A stretch of 64,000 bases of DNA from Hymenobacter siberiensis (GCF_018967865.2 NZ_JAHLZY020000001.1:1302001-1366000); one strand, 5' to 3'. Shown: positions 50,903-60,159, counted from the stretch's first letter. The notes: generated by a model from the sequence alone, not told the origin. Made by a program: numbers and translations.

Positions 50903-51985
50903 ATGGCCCAACCCGCTCAAAAGTCCATCCTCGAACGCCGCGACGACGCCCTCAAACGCCGCAAGCGCTGGGGCGCCGTGAGTGTTGTTTTCACGCTCGC
51001 GCTGGTCTGCTTCTCTTATTATTTCTACCAGGTGTTCTTCACCGCCAACATCGAAACCAGGGGTAAACCCACCTACGTCATCGTGCATCGCGGCGACGAC
51101 TGGCAGGCAGCCCTGAAGACAATCGACGCCACCGGCACCGTGGTCGATAAGCTCTCGCTGCACTTCGTAGCCAAGCTCATGAAATACCCGCAGCACGTGA
51201 AGCCCGGCCGCTACGAGCTCAAGGATGGTTTCACCAACCGGCAGCTCATCAATGTACTGAAAGCCGGAATTCAGTCGCCGCTCAAGCTCACGTTCACTAA
51301 CGTGCGCCTGCGCCGTGAGCTGGCCGACAAGCTCTCGACCCAGATTGACGCTCGTCCCGCCACCATCGACTCGCTGCTGGCCAGCCCGAGCTACACCCGC
51401 AGCCTGGGTTTCGACACCACCACGGTGCTCAGTATGTTCATCCCCAACACCTACGAGCTGTATTGGAACACTTCGGCTACCAATCTCATGCAGCGCATGA
51501 AGAAGGAGTACGAGAAGTTCTGGACCCCCGCCCGCGACGCCGAACGCGAAAAGCTCCATCTCACCCGCGCCCAGGTGAGCATCCTGGCCAGCATCGTGGA
51601 GGCCGAGCAGCAGCAGCACGCCGACGAGCGCCCCCGCATTGCCGGCGTGTACCTCAACCGCCTGAAAAAAGGCATAAAGCTGCAGGCCGACCCCACCGTG
51701 GTGTATGCCAACCGCGACTTCACCATTAAGCGCGTGCTCAACGTGCACCTACAAAAGGACTCGCCCTACAACACCTACAAGTACGCTGGCCTGCCGCCCG
51801 GCCCCATCAACCTGCCCAGCATCGCCAGCATCGACGCCGTGCTGAAGCCGGAGAGCAACAACTACTTGTATTTCTGCGCCAAGGAGGATTTCAGCGGCTA
51901 CCACGCTTTTGCGCCGAATGAAACGGAGCACATTGCCAACGCCCGGAGATACCAGGCGGCGCTGAATCGGGCGGGTATCAAATAG
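50903..51985 (+). CDS. mltG: Endolytic transglycosylase MltG
   Basis: 360 residues. A single membrane anchor at 24-43 (GAVSVVFTLALVCFSYYFY) follows a basic cytosolic tail. The periplasmic part has a LysM-like region and the YceG/MltG catalytic core: ILASIVEAEQQ (catalytic Glu233), IAGVYLNRLKKGIKLQADPT and YNTYKYAGLPPGPINLPSIA. MltG cuts nascent peptidoglycan strands and sets their length. It is the first gene of an operon-like series with a thioesterase and a BrkB protein, and is transcribed divergently from tsaC. Confidence 0.94.
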   Translation: MAQPAQKSILERRDDALKRRKRWGAVSVVFTLALVCFSYYFYQVFFTANIETRGKPTYVIVHRGDDWQAALKTIDATGTVVDKLSLHFVAKLMKYPQHVKPGRYELKDGFTNRQLINVLKAGIQSPLKLTFTNVRLRRELADKLSTQIDARPATIDSLLASPSYTRSLGFDTTTVLSMFIPNTYELYWNTSATNLMQRMKKEYEKFWTPARDAEREKLHLTRAQVSILASIVEAEQQQHADERPRIAGVYLNRLKKGIKLQADPTVVYANRDFTIKRVLNVHLQKDSPYNTYKYAGLPPGPINLPSIASIDAVLKPESNNYLYFCAKEDFSGYHAFAPNETEHIANARRYQAALNRAGIK

Positions 51986-51992
51986 TTGCCAT

Positions 51993-52103
51993 AGAACGTC
52001 ATGCAGAGCTTAGCATCTTGCCCGCAGTTACTAATCCATGACGCTTTTACGATTTATTAGTGGTGGCGGGCAAGATGCTTCGCTGCGCTCTGCATGACGT
52101 TCT
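51993..52103. repeat. BIME-like palindrome, CATGCAGAGC variant with a deletion in one arm
   Basis: The right arm 52066-52103 reads in reverse AGAACGTCATGCAGAGCGCA and onward. The left arm 51993-52025 matches except that about five bases (around GCGAA) are missing. The asymmetry breaks the inner mini-stem on one side only, useful as evidence of decay. Confidence 0.85.
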
Positions 52104-52115
52104 GATTCTTTCCGT

Positions 52116-52607
52116 ATGTACACCTCCGATATCCAAATCCGCGTGCGCTACGCCGAAACCGACCAGATGGGCTACGTCTATCACGGCAACTACGCGGCGT
52201 ATTTTGAAGTGGCCCGCACCGAGGCATTCCGCAAGCTTGGCATTAATTACAAAGACATGGAGGCCGATGGCGTGGGCATGCCGGTGGGGGAGCTGCGTAC
52301 CAAATTCCGCCGCCCCGCCCGCTACGACGACCTCCTGACCGTGCGCCTGCTGCTGCGCCAGCCGCCCGAAGGTGCCCGCGTGCTGTTCGAGTATGAAATT
52401 TACAACGAGGCCGGCCAACTGCTCACCGAGGGTCACACGCTCATGGTATTTGTGAAAACCACTACCGGCCGGCCCGTGGCCATGCCCGCCAACATTCAGG
52501 AACGCCTGCTGCCGTACTTTAGCGAAGATGAGTTCGATAGCCCCGTGCTGCCCACGCCCGGGGCCATTCCGCCCGATGCGCCTGCCCCGGCGGCGTTTCG
52601 TAAATGA
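52116..52607 (+). CDS. YbgC/4HBT-type acyl-CoA thioesterase
   Basis: 163 residues, a single hot-dog fold. The catalytic segment RYAETDQMGYVYHGNYAAYF holds Asp16 and His23, as in 4-hydroxybenzoyl-CoA thioesterases, followed by GVGMPVGELRTKFRRPARYD and LLRQPPEGARVLFEYEIYNE. Members hydrolyse short or medium acyl-CoAs. In Gram-negative bacteria some act in envelope (Tol-Pal) loci. Here it follows mltG on the same strand. The C-terminal tail is Pro/Ala-rich. Confidence 0.92.
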   Translation: MYTSDIQIRVRYAETDQMGYVYHGNYAAYFEVARTEAFRKLGINYKDMEADGVGMPVGELRTKFRRPARYDDLLTVRLLLRQPPEGARVLFEYEIYNEAGQLLTEGHTLMVFVKTTTGRPVAMPANIQERLLPYFSEDEFDSPVLPTPGAIPPDAPAPAAFRK

Positions 52608-52623
52608 AAGGGTTGAGCTTTGA

Positions 52624-53673
52624 ATGTTAAGGGTTAAATTTCTCAACCCGCCGAGCCACTCAAACCTCAACTCTCAAAATTTAACCCTGCCTTTGAAAGC
52701 CCCCGCCGCCATTCGTCGTGCCCGCTTCCCCGATGTGCGCCAGCAACGGCCCTACCGGCGGATGATTGTGGGCCTGAAGCGGCTGCGGCTGCCCGGCGGC
52801 CAGGCCTCCCTCTACGACTTGCTCGACCGCATCCTGCACGAGCTGCGGCTCGACTCGCTGGAGAAGCGCGCCGCCTACATGGCCTTCAACCTCACGGTGG
52901 CCTTATTCCCCACTATCATCTTCCTGTTCACGCTCATTCCGTACATTCCCGTGCCGAACCTGAGCGTGGACATCCTCCAGTTTCTGGCCGATTTCATGCC
53001 CCGCGAGCTGTACGCGGCCACGGCCAGCACCATCGAGGACATCGTGAACATCCCGCACGGCGGCCTGCTCTCCTTCGGCTTCGGCACGGCGCTGGTGCTC
53101 AGCTCCAACGGCATCATGGCCCTGCTCGATGCCTTCGAGAAAAAATACCCGTGGTTTAAGCACCGCAGCTACCTGCGCAAGCGCATGATTGCCACCGCCC
53201 TGACGTTTGGGCTGGCCCTGATACTGCTGCTTTCTATTGCGGGCATCTTCTTTGGTACCTATCTCATCGATGGGCTGGTGTTCTATGAAGTCGTGCCCGA
53301 GCGATTCACCGATTTGGTGCTCACCCTCATCCGCTACGGCTCGCTGCTGGGGCTGTTTCTGAGCACTACCTGCGTGATTTACTACTTCGTGCCGCCCGTG
53401 CACGACAAGTGGCCGCTGGTGTCGGCCGGGGCCATTGTGGCCACGCTGCTCATCTTTCTGGTGTCTTTTTTATTCACGCTCTACGTTCGCATTTTCGACT
53501 CCTACAACCATTTCTACGGTTCCATCGGGGCGTTGGTGGGCTTCATGGTCTGGCTCGAATTTGTATGCATGACCCTGATTATCGGGTTTGAAGTGAACGT
53601 GAGTATGGATGCTGTGACCGGTCGCCGCCGCAAGATGCTGGAAGAGCAATTGAAAATGAAAAACGAAAAATGA
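52624..53673 (+). CDS. YihY/BrkB-family membrane protein
   Basis: An integral membrane protein of about 330-350 residues. Hydrophobic helices are visible at AFNLTVALFPTIIFLFTLIP, FGFGTALVLSSNGIMALLDA, ALTFGLALILLLSIAGIFFG, LGLFLSTTCVIYYFVPPV, AGAIVATLLIFLVSFLFTLY and ALVGFMVWLEFVCMTLIIGF, six in all, the YihY layout. Function is unproven despite the old 'ribonuclease BN' name. The first 23 codons cross an inverted repeat (GGGTTAAATTT...AAATTTAACCC), so translation may start at the TTG at 52693 (LKAPAAIRRARF) instead of the ATG used here. Confidence 0.88.
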   Translation: MLRVKFLNPPSHSNLNSQNLTLPLKAPAAIRRARFPDVRQQRPYRRMIVGLKRLRLPGGQASLYDLLDRILHELRLDSLEKRAAYMAFNLTVALFPTIIFLFTLIPYIPVPNLSVDILQFLADFMPRELYAATASTIEDIVNIPHGGLLSFGFGTALVLSSNGIMALLDAFEKKYPWFKHRSYLRKRMIATALTFGLALILLLSIAGIFFGTYLIDGLVFYEVVPERFTDLVLTLIRYGSLLGLFLSTTCVIYYFVPPVHDKWPLVSAGAIVATLLIFLVSFLFTLYVRIFDSYNHFYGSIGALVGFMVWLEFVCMTLIIGFEVNVSMDAVTGRRRKMLEEQLKMKNEK

Positions 53674-53750
53674 GGAATTGGTTTTGAGGATGATAGCAGA
53701 AATTTTAAGAAAAATTCTTCAATCCTACTTCTCCATTCCGCATTCCTTTC

Positions 53751-53758
53751 TACTTTTG
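53751..53758 (+). promoter_or_regulatory. -7 box upstream of tRNA-Ser
   Basis: TACTTTTG, exact TAnnTTTG, 27 bases before the tRNA. No clear -33 box. Confidence 0.45.
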
Positions 53759-53785
53759 CACTCCCCAATCACTCGGGGTCCTTAT

Positions 53786-53872
53786 AGAGAGGTGGCAGAG
53801 TGGTCGAATGCGACGGTTTCGAAAACCGTTATACCGGCAACGGTATCGGGGGTTCGAATCCCCCCTTCTCTA
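53786..53872 (+). tRNA. tRNA-Ser (anticodon CGA)
   Basis: Acceptor AGAGAGG pairs with CTTCTCT (one G-U). The D-arm GGCAGAGTGGTCGAATGC, anticodon stem ACGGT/ACCGT with loop TTCGAAA (anticodon CGA), a long variable arm typical of serine (TATACCG...CGGTATC) and T-arm GGGGGTTCGAATCCCCC are all present. CCA is not encoded. Confidence 0.95.
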
Positions 53873-53873
53873 C

Positions 53874-53911
53874 AAAAAGGCTTTTTCTACGCTGGAAAAA
53901 GCCTTTTTTGT
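53874..53911 (+). terminator. Terminator after tRNA-Ser(CGA)
   Basis: AAAAAGGCTTTTTC...GAAAAAGCCTTTTTT hairpin immediately after the tRNA. Confidence 0.9.
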
Positions 53912-53946
53912 TGCTTTACCAACCACAGCGCACGAGTAACTGACCC

Positions 53947-54031
53947 AGAGAGCTGGCAGAGTGGTCGATTGCGGCGGTCTTGAAAACCGCTGACTGTAAC
54001 AGGTCCGGGGGTTCGAATCCCTCGCTCTCTA
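53947..54031 (+). tRNA. tRNA-Ser (anticodon TGA)
   Basis: Acceptor AGAGAGC/GCTCTCT is perfect. The anticodon stem is GCGGT/ACCGC with loop CTTGAAA (anticodon TGA), a long variable arm (TGACTGTAACAGGTC) and T-arm GGGGGTTCGAATCCCTC. No CCA is encoded. Each of the two tRNA genes has its own terminator, so they can be separate transcripts. Confidence 0.95.
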
Positions 54032-54040
54032 CATCCTATA

Positions 54041-54073
54041 AACCCCGTTTCCAAGCTGGAAACGGGGTTTTTG
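54041..54073 (+). terminator. Terminator after tRNA-Ser(TGA)
   Basis: AACCCCGTTTCC / GGAAACGGGGTTTTT with a four-base loop. Confidence 0.92.
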
Positions 54074-54135
54074 ATTTTTTGCCTTAGCGGTGGCCGCGCC
54101 CGTTGCGCCGTAGCCACCAGCCCGGCAGGCCGGAG

Positions 54136-54143
54136 TACCTTTG
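54136..54143 (+). promoter_or_regulatory. -7 box upstream of the 54174 gene
   Basis: TACCTTTG, exact TAnnTTTG, 30 bases before the ATG. Confidence 0.42.
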
Positions 54144-54173
54144 CCGCTCCTTACTATTCCCGCAACCCTCCCG

Positions 54174-54656
54174 ATGAACGGTACCGAACCGGCCAGCCCC
54201 AGCGCTTTCGACAAAGCCCGCACCGGGCTATGGACCAGCCTCCAGAAGCACCTGGCCACGGTGTACGCGGCCGAAACCGCGTTTGCCAGGGCCGTGGCTT
54301 TCACCGATACGTTCCCCTTTGCCACCTCGGCGGCCAGCGAGGAGCAGCTACAGGAGTACGAGCAGCAGCGCCGCGCCCTGCGCGACCTGTTCACCGACGA
54401 AACCACGCAGCTCGATACCCTCGTCAAAGCCATTCGCCTCAAGGGCTACGCCGAGGATGAGAAGAAGCAGCTCTACCTGCTGCTGCTGGGCTACATGGAC
54501 ATTGCCACGAGCATTTTTGAACGGCTGCACACGCAGGTGCTCACGCGCCAGCCCGCCGACGAGGACCTGGCGCAGACCACCGACCGGTTTGGGCGGGTTC
54601 AGAAGTTTGCCCGGCTCAACATTAAAGGAATCGCGGGCCTGTTGGGCGGGTTCTGA
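54174..54656 (+). CDS. Unknown cytosolic helical protein
   Basis: 160 residues, no signal peptide. It is all-helical by composition: KARTGLWTSLQKHLATVYAA, EEQLQEYEQQRRALRDLFTD, TQLDTLVKAIRLKGYAEDEK and YLLLLGYMDIATSIFERLHT. The C-terminus (RLNIKGIAGLLGGF) is glycine-rich. I recognise no family. The ATG at 54174 is chosen over an in-frame CTG-region start. It stands alone after the tRNA genes, with a consensus-like -7 box upstream. Confidence 0.72.
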   Translation: MNGTEPASPSAFDKARTGLWTSLQKHLATVYAAETAFARAVAFTDTFPFATSAASEEQLQEYEQQRRALRDLFTDETTQLDTLVKAIRLKGYAEDEKKQLYLLLLGYMDIATSIFERLHTQVLTRQPADEDLAQTTDRFGRVQKFARLNIKGIAGLLGGF

Positions 54657-54856
54657 GGCGAGGCGCCGGGGAAGTTGGTCGGGAGAGTTGGCGGCTTGGT
54701 CGACGGTTTCGCAGCGTATTTTAGGGGTAAGATATTGGAGGGTAATTGATTGGTGAAAAAAGAGGTTTTGGGTGATTTCCGGCACTGGCACAGGCCTTGC
54801 ATTTGGAGATACAGATGCGTCACAATCTCCATTCACTCTTCAACTTCCTCTTCGTT

Positions 54857-54963
54857 ATGAAATCCTACCTGCTTTCGCTCCTCGCCACCGGCCTGCTATT
54901 CGTTTCAACTGCTGCCTCGGCCGCTCCTGCTTTCGACCACGACCACGATAAATACCCGCGCCC
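54857..54963 (+). pseudogene. 5' remnant of a secreted protein gene cut by an IS630 fragment
   Basis: The remaining codons are MKSYLLSLLATGLLFVSTAA then SAAPAFDHDHDKYPRP, i.e. a signal peptide and a few mature residues. The same pattern (signal, A-A-x-x-FDH) opens the gene at 11974-12375, so this was probably its paralogue. At about 54963 the sequence switches to IS630 DNA in reverse, and the frame then runs about 48 foreign codons to 55108. Confidence 0.75.
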
Positions 54964-55647
54964 AAACACGTCGCCATTAACGGTTCCCTCGACGGTGAGC
55001 AGCGCCCCGAGGCCCTCAGGGGTGAGGGTGGCGATGAGCGTCCCGTTCGGACCGCCGTGCAGCGGCACGGCCTGGCCCAGACGCTGGCCGGTTGGGGCCC
55101 GGCCGTAGCGGCGGCAATAGGTCAGGTTCGTGCTCGTCTCATCCACGAAGACAAAACGAGTCACCTCTTCTTCCTGGATGGCTTCGATAAACAAGCGGCG
55201 CAAGGCGACGACGCGCGCGGTATCGCGTTCAGCGGCGTGGACGCTTTTTTTTGCGTCCCCAGCCCAGGCGTTCCACGGCCTGCCACACGGCCGTGCGCTG
55301 CAACGAGGGGCCGCCGGCCGCCACCAGCGCCTGCCCGATTTCGGCCAGCGTGGCATCGGGTTGCGCCCGCAGGCAGGCCAGCAAGGCGCTCGTCGTCCGC
55401 CGCGTCCAGGCGCGGGACCGGGCCGGGATGACGGGGCAACTCGGCCACCGAGCCGCTCGTGCGTTGGCGGCGCAAGAGCTTGTCGGTGAACGATAGGGAC
55501 ACGTAAAAACGAGCCGCGACCTGGTCTGTTTTGGCCCCCGGCTCGGCGCATGCCGCCGCCACGCGTTCCCGCAAATCTTGTGAATATGCTTTCATTTCCG
55601 AATATATGCCTAAAGCTAAAGCACGTACAATATCTTCGAAACTGCTC
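54963..55647 (-). mobile_element. Truncated IS630 element, decayed
   Basis: The right boundary has the IS630-like terminal sequence GAGCAGTTTCGAA (minus strand) next to TA at 55648-55649. The other end breaks off in the transposase after NGDVF, losing the DNA with the last two catalytic residues. About 685 bases remain. The sequence is related to, but clearly diverged from, the complete copy at 9257-10265. Confidence 0.85.
54965..55595 (-). pseudogene. IS630 transposase fragment, frameshifted and 3'-truncated
   Basis: Translation begins MKAYSQDLRERVAAACAEPG, very like the complete copy. A one-base insertion near DDERL moves the frame; the correct continuation (LACLRAQPDATLAEIGQALV) is out of phase. 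At the A run there are eight A (55242-55249 on the plus strand as T) instead of nine. The second frame keeps FVFVDETSTNLTYCRR, then stops matching after TVNGDVF. Not functional. Confidence 0.85.
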
Positions 55648-55660
55648 TAAGTAAGATAGT

Positions 55661-55727
55661 TGCGAAGCGGTGCTTCGCAAATCTACTGAATGCAATGATG
55701 CGAACGTTTGCGAAGCACCGCTTCGCA
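55661..55727. repeat. Palindrome, TGCGAAGCGGTGCTTCGCA family
   Basis: Perfect 21-base arms (55661-55681, 55707-55727). Each arm is itself a hairpin TTGCGAAGC-GGT-GCTTCGCAA. It lies just outside the IS630 fragment. No second copy was seen in the window. Confidence 0.88.
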
Positions 55728-55740
55728 GCTACTGCTCACA

Positions 55741-55774
55741 AAAAAATCCCCGCCGGACAGGCGGGGATTTTTTT
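55741..55774 (-). terminator. Terminator of icd
   Basis: AAAAAATCCCCGCC / GGCGGGGATTTTTTT with a six-base loop, about 20 bases past the icd stop. Confidence 0.93.
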
Positions 55775-55792
55775 GTGAAGTATCCGGAAAAA

Positions 55793-57025
55793 CTACTTAG
55801 CCAGCTTCACTTTCAGGTTTTCGTCCAGCGCGGCCAGGAATTCCTCGGTGTAGAGGTAGTCGCGGCCGTGCTCCACCTTGTTGCCGTGGATGCAGACGGC
55901 GAGGTCCTTGGTCATCTTGCCGCTTTCCACGGTTTCGATGCACACGGCTTCCAGGGCGTGGCAGAAGTCGATGAGCTCCTGGTTGCCGTCGAGTTTGCCG
56001 CGGAACTCCAGGCCGCGCGTCCAGGCGAAGATGCTGGCGATGGGGTTGGTGCTGGTGGGCTTGCCCTTCTGGTGGTCGCGGTAGTGGCGCGTCACGGTGC
56101 CGTGGGCAGCTTCGGCCTCCATCACGGTACCATCGGGGGTGATGAGCACGGAGGTCATCAGGCCGAGCGAGCCGAAGCCCTGGGCCACGGTGTCGCTCTG
56201 CACGTCGCCGTCGTAGTTTTTGCAGGCCCACACAAAGTTGCCGTGCCATTTCAGGGCCGAGGCCACCATGTCGTCAATCAGGCGGTGCTCATAGGTGATG
56301 CCGGCTTCCTTAAACTTAGCGAGATAGTCCTGCTCGTAAATCTCCTGGAAAATGTCCTTGAAGCGGCCATCGTACTTCTTCAGGATGGTGTTTTTGGTGC
56401 TCAGGTACAGCGGCCAGCCCTTGCTCAGGGCCTGGTTGAAGCAGGCGTGGGCAAAGCCCCGGATGCTTTCGTCGGTGTTGTACATGGCCAGGGCCACGCC
56501 GTCGCCCTTGAAGTTGTACACTTCAAACGACTGGGTTTCGCCGCCATCCTCGGGCTGGAAGGTGACGGTGAGCTTGCCCTTGCCCTTGGTTACGAAATCG
56601 GTGGCGCGGTACTGGTCGCCGAAAGCGTGGCGGCCAATGCAGATGGGGGCCGTCCAGTTGGGTACCAGGCGGGGCACGTTGCTCATTACAATTGGCTCGC
56701 GGAAAACGGTGCCGTCCAGGATGTTGCGAATGGTGCCGTTGGGCGATTTCCACATCTGCGTCAGGCCGAACTCGGCCACGCGCTCCTCGTCGGGGGTGAT
56801 GGTGGCGCACTTGATGCCCACGCCGTACTGCTTGATGGCATTGGCCGAGTCGATGGTGACTTGGTCGTTGGTTTCGTCGCGGTACTCAATGCCAAGGTCG
56901 TAGTACTTGATGTCGAGCTCCAGGTAGGGCAGAATCAGCTTGTCTTTGATGAATTTCCAGATGATGCGCGTCATCTCGTCGCCGTCGAGCTCTACTATGG
57001 GGTTGGCTACTTTAATTTTGGTCAT
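55793..57025 (-). CDS. icd: NADP-dependent isocitrate dehydrogenase
   Basis: 410 residues, closest in style to eukaryote-like homodimeric IDH (the IDH1/2 type): [60 protein letters not shown], and [20 protein letters not shown] with the metal-binding Asp residues. It oxidises isocitrate to 2-oxoglutarate with NADP in the TCA cycle. The NADP-site segment [20 protein letters not shown] is present. A longer upstream start (MFINISPF) is rejected as lacking family support. Confidence 0.96.
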   Translation of the reverse strand: MTKIKVANPIVELDGDEMTRIIWKFIKDKLILPYLELDIKYYDLGIEYRDETNDQVTIDSANAIKQYGVGIKCATITPDEERVAEFGLTQMWKSPNGTIRNILDGTVFREPIVMSNVPRLVPNWTAPICIGRHAFGDQYRATDFVTKGKGKLTVTFQPEDGGETQSFEVYNFKGDGVALAMYNTDESIRGFAHACFNQALSKGWPLYLSTKNTILKKYDGRFKDIFQEIYEQDYLAKFKEAGITYEHRLIDDMVASALKWHGNFVWACKNYDGDVQSDTVAQGFGSLGLMTSVLITPDGTVMEAEAAHGTVTRHYRDHQKGKPTSTNPIASIFAWTRGLEFRGKLDGNQELIDFCHALEAVCIETVESGKMTKDLAVCIHGNKVEHGRDYLYTEEFLAALDENLKVKLAK

Positions 57026-57675
57026 TCCGCTACGGGATAAAGGTGGAAATGGTGAAATGTTGATAAACAATGGGTTACGATAGGTGTGGAATGCCGGGTA
57101 ACAACTTTGGCGTTGCGCAGAGGCAGCACCAGCGGTGCCAGCTATTCAGATAATCTTAACCAATAGGAGGCTAAAAATAGGCAGCCCAGGCAGAAACCAG
57201 GTTACAGGCCGGAAGCAATTTTTTGCCGGGTAGCACCAGGTGGCCGGATTACTGTTGCCTTGCCCGGCGCAACATGCTGGCTAACTGGGTGTATGGTAGC
57301 CGACTGGCTGGGCAAGGCCCCTGCCAGAAGCCCGGGAGAATCGGTTGCGCAGGGAATGGTGGCGCAGGGAATGGTGGCGCAGCCCTGGTACGCCGCGCCG
57401 AGTCAGCGAATCTTCCAGCATATTTGCGAATATTTCTCACAAACGATTGTGCAGGCTTGCAAAATGCCCGCCGGCTGTTGCGCTTGCACAAGCATGCACC
57501 CGCAAGCCTACCCGGCCAGTGGGGGACAGGCGCGCTGAGGCCGCGGCTTTTTTAGCCCTGCCGACTCGTGTTTCCTATTCCGCGGCTGAAATCCATGGTT
57601 CCCGGCCGCTGGCCGTAATATTACCTGCCCCGCCGATTGGCTTCGGCCACTGCCATCATCCTTCCAACCAAAGCT
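57026..57675. other. 650-base region without a convincing gene
   Basis: The span between the divergent icd and galM genes holds no gene I can support. A 15-base unit GCGCAGGGAATGGTG is repeated in tandem at 57347-57376, followed by a partial third copy. Short frames here (Cys-rich, Arg-rich) look accidental. The region must include the promoters of both genes. Confidence 0.55.
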
Positions 57676-58734
57676 ATGTCTATGCCTGCCTCCGCCTCTT
57701 TCGGTACCGCCCTCGACGGCACCGAAGTCCAGCTCTTCACCCTCACCAATAAGCAGGGGGCCGCCGCCGCCATCACCAACTACGGCGGCACCCTCGTGGG
57801 CCTGCTGATGCCCGACCGGCACGGCAAGCTGGGCGATATGGTGCTCGGTTTCGATGGCGTGCGCGATTACCAGAGCCCGGCGTTCCATGCGGCCAATCCT
57901 TACATTGGCGCGCTCATCGGCCGCTACGGCAACCGCATTGCGGGCGGCAAATTCACCATTGCCGGCCAAGCCTACCAGGTGAGCGTGAACAACGGCCCCA
58001 ACTCGCTGCACGGCGGCCAGGTGGGCTACGACCAGAAAATATGGGACGCCACTCCCGGCACCTCGCCCGATGGCCCCACTCTGACCCTGCACTACCTGAG
58101 CAAAGCCGGCGAAGAAGGCTACCCCGGCAACCTCCGCATTACCGTGGTTTATACCCTCACCGATACCAATGCCCTGCGCATTGCCTACACCGCCACCACC
58201 GACCACGCCACGCCCATCAACCTCACCAATCACGCTTATTTCAACCTGAGCGCGGGCGTGAGCCCGGACATTATGCAGCACGAGCTGACCCTGCCCGCCA
58301 ACCGCTACACCGTGGTAGATGCCGACCTGATACCGACCGGCGAGCTGCGCCCGGTGCAGGGCACGCCCTTCGATTTTACCACGCCCCACGCCATTGGGGG
58401 GCGCATTGCGCAGGTGCCCGGCGGCTACGACCACAACTGGGTGCTGAACGCTGAAACCGGCCAGCACCCCGCCGCCACCGTGTACGAGCCCGCCTCGGGC
58501 CGCACCCTGGCGGTGACCACCGACCAGCCCGGTGTGCAGCTCTACACCGGCAACTTCCTCGATGGCAGCCTGACCGGCAAGGGCGGCACCGTGTACGGCC
58601 TGCACGCGGGCTTCTGTCTCGAAACCCAGCACTTCCCCGATTCGCCCAACCAGCCCGGTTTCCCGAACACCATACTGAAGCCGGGCGAAACTTACCGCAC
58701 CACCAGCACCTATACGTTTGGGGTGCGGGGGTAA
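57676..58734 (+). CDS. galM: Aldose 1-epimerase (mutarotase)
   Basis: 352 residues. It interconverts the anomers of galactose and glucose. Key parts are ITNYGGTLVGLLMPDRHGKL, IGRYGNRIAGGKFTIAGQAY, SLHGG, the catalytic His in PINLTNHAYFNLS, and the catalytic Glu in CLETQHFPDSPNQ. The family's typical C-terminal YRTTSTYTFGV end is present. There is no signal peptide, so it is probably cytosolic. The ATG at 57676 (MSMPASASF) is preferred; an upstream TTG would add a non-family extension. Confidence 0.93.
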   Translation: MSMPASASFGTALDGTEVQLFTLTNKQGAAAAITNYGGTLVGLLMPDRHGKLGDMVLGFDGVRDYQSPAFHAANPYIGALIGRYGNRIAGGKFTIAGQAYQVSVNNGPNSLHGGQVGYDQKIWDATPGTSPDGPTLTLHYLSKAGEEGYPGNLRITVVYTLTDTNALRIAYTATTDHATPINLTNHAYFNLSAGVSPDIMQHELTLPANRYTVVDADLIPTGELRPVQGTPFDFTTPHAIGGRIAQVPGGYDHNWVLNAETGQHPAATVYEPASGRTLAVTTDQPGVQLYTGNFLDGSLTGKGGTVYGLHAGFCLETQHFPDSPNQPGFPNTILKPGETYRTTSTYTFGVRG

Positions 58735-58755
58735 TGCTGGCTGGCTTGATTGCCG

Positions 58756-58801
58756 GCAACGGTAAAGGGGCCGGCAACGCGGCCGGCCCCTTTACCGTTG
58801 C
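58756..58801 (+). terminator. Strong hairpin after galM
   Basis: GCAACGGTAAAGGGGCCGGC pairs with its complement ending ACCGTTGC, a stem of about 21 bases. It lacks a long T run, so intrinsic termination may be partial. Confidence 0.7.
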
Positions 58802-58838
58802 AAGTACCCAACGTTGTGCTTACCCCCGCGCTTACTTC

Positions 58839-60101
58839 ATGCTTCGTATTTATTCATTTTTGCTGGTTTTACTGCTGGCACTGAGCAGCCGGCCAGCCGC
58901 CGGCTATTCCGTGCTGACGCACCAGGCCAACATCGACTCGACCTGGGAGCGCTGCTTGGTGCCGGCCATTCTGAAGCGCTATCCGGGTTCCACGGACGAA
59001 CAACTGATTGATGCCAAGGCATATGCCTATGGTGGAGCCATTATTCAGGACATGGGCTATTATCCCTTCGGCTCGGTACTGTTCACGAACCTGACGCACT
59101 ACGTGCGCTCCGGCGATTTCATTCGCAACCTCATTCTCGAATCCCGGGACCTCAACGACTATGCCTTTGCGCTGGGGGCGCTGGCCCACTACTCGGCCGA
59201 CCTCGATGGGCATGCGGAGGGAACCAACCGGGCCGTGCCGATGGTGTACCCCGAGCTGAAAGCGAAATATGGTAACGTGGTGACCTATGAGCAGGGACCC
59301 CAGCAGCACGGGCAGTTGGAGTTTTCGTTTGATGTGGTGCAGCTGGCCAGCGGCAAGTACCACAGCCAGGACTACCACCAGAAAATCGGCTTCAAGGTGA
59401 GCAAATCGCCGCTGGAGCGAGCCTTCCTGAAAACCTACGGCCTGGAGTTGGGCCAGGTGATTGTGAACGTGGACTTGAGCATTGCCAGCTACCGTTTTGC
59501 CGTGAGCCAGCTTATTCCGACGGCGGCCCGCGCCGCCTGGCACTACAAGCGCAAGGACATTATGAAGCTGAGCCCCAGTGCGCGGCGGCGCGACTACATG
59601 GCGCGCAACCACCCCAAGGCGTTCCGCAAGGAATACGGCAAGGAGTACAAGAAGCCCGGTTTTGGGGCGCGCATTATCTCGTATTTCATTCGGGTGCTGC
59701 CCAAAATTGGCCCGCTGAAGCCCTTTGCCTTCAAGCTGCCCACGCCGGAAGCGGAGAAAGTTTTCCGGGCCAGCTTCCGCAAGGTGATGGCCAGCTACTG
59801 CGTGAACGTGGCCCGCCAGCCCGCCGATACGGCCGCTGCGCCCCTCTCCTTATCCAATGCCGATTTCGATACCGGTAAGCCCACTCACGCCGGCGAGTAC
59901 GGCAAGGCCGACGAAACCTACGGCGAGTGGCTGCGCAAGCTGGCCGACAAGAAATTCGAAAACCTCAACCCGTTGGCTCGGCAAAACATCCTCGCTTTTT
60001 ACGGCACCCAGCCCAAAACCCCGGCCTCGGAAGAAGAAAAAGAGGGCAGTAAGCAAAAGGAAACCCACGCCGCCCTGGAAAAGCTTCGGACGCTACACTA
60101 A
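58839..60101 (+). CDS. Zinc-dependent phospholipase C-like exported protein
   Basis: 420 residues with a signal peptide (MLRIYSFLLVLLLALSSRPA, AG). The mature part fits the zinc-dependent phospholipase C/S1-P1-like helical fold: YSVLTHQANIDSTWERCLVP (N-terminal His near a Trp), YAFALGALAHYSADLDGHAE (HxxxD metal cluster) and NRAVPMVYP. The C-terminal third is Lys/Glu-rich and probably extended or disordered. Proteins of this type are common in Bacteroidota as predicted surface hydrolases. The substrate is unknown. Confidence 0.82.
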   Translation: MLRIYSFLLVLLLALSSRPAAGYSVLTHQANIDSTWERCLVPAILKRYPGSTDEQLIDAKAYAYGGAIIQDMGYYPFGSVLFTNLTHYVRSGDFIRNLILESRDLNDYAFALGALAHYSADLDGHAEGTNRAVPMVYPELKAKYGNVVTYEQGPQQHGQLEFSFDVVQLASGKYHSQDYHQKIGFKVSKSPLERAFLKTYGLELGQVIVNVDLSIASYRFAVSQLIPTAARAAWHYKRKDIMKLSPSARRRDYMARNHPKAFRKEYGKEYKKPGFGARIISYFIRVLPKIGPLKPFAFKLPTPEAEKVFRASFRKVMASYCVNVARQPADTAAAPLSLSNADFDTGKPTHAGEYGKADETYGEWLRKLADKKFENLNPLARQNILAFYGTQPKTPASEEEKEGSKQKETHAALEKLRTLH

Positions 60102-60159
60102 ACAGGTTTCGCACTCCCGGATATTGTAGTTCGCGCTACTGGCCGCCGCGCAGCAGCAA

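Noticed and set aside
57223..57555. Frames in the 650-base region between icd and galM
   Set aside because: They are Cys/Arg-rich with no motif, and include a short tandem repeat. Nothing suggests selection for coding.
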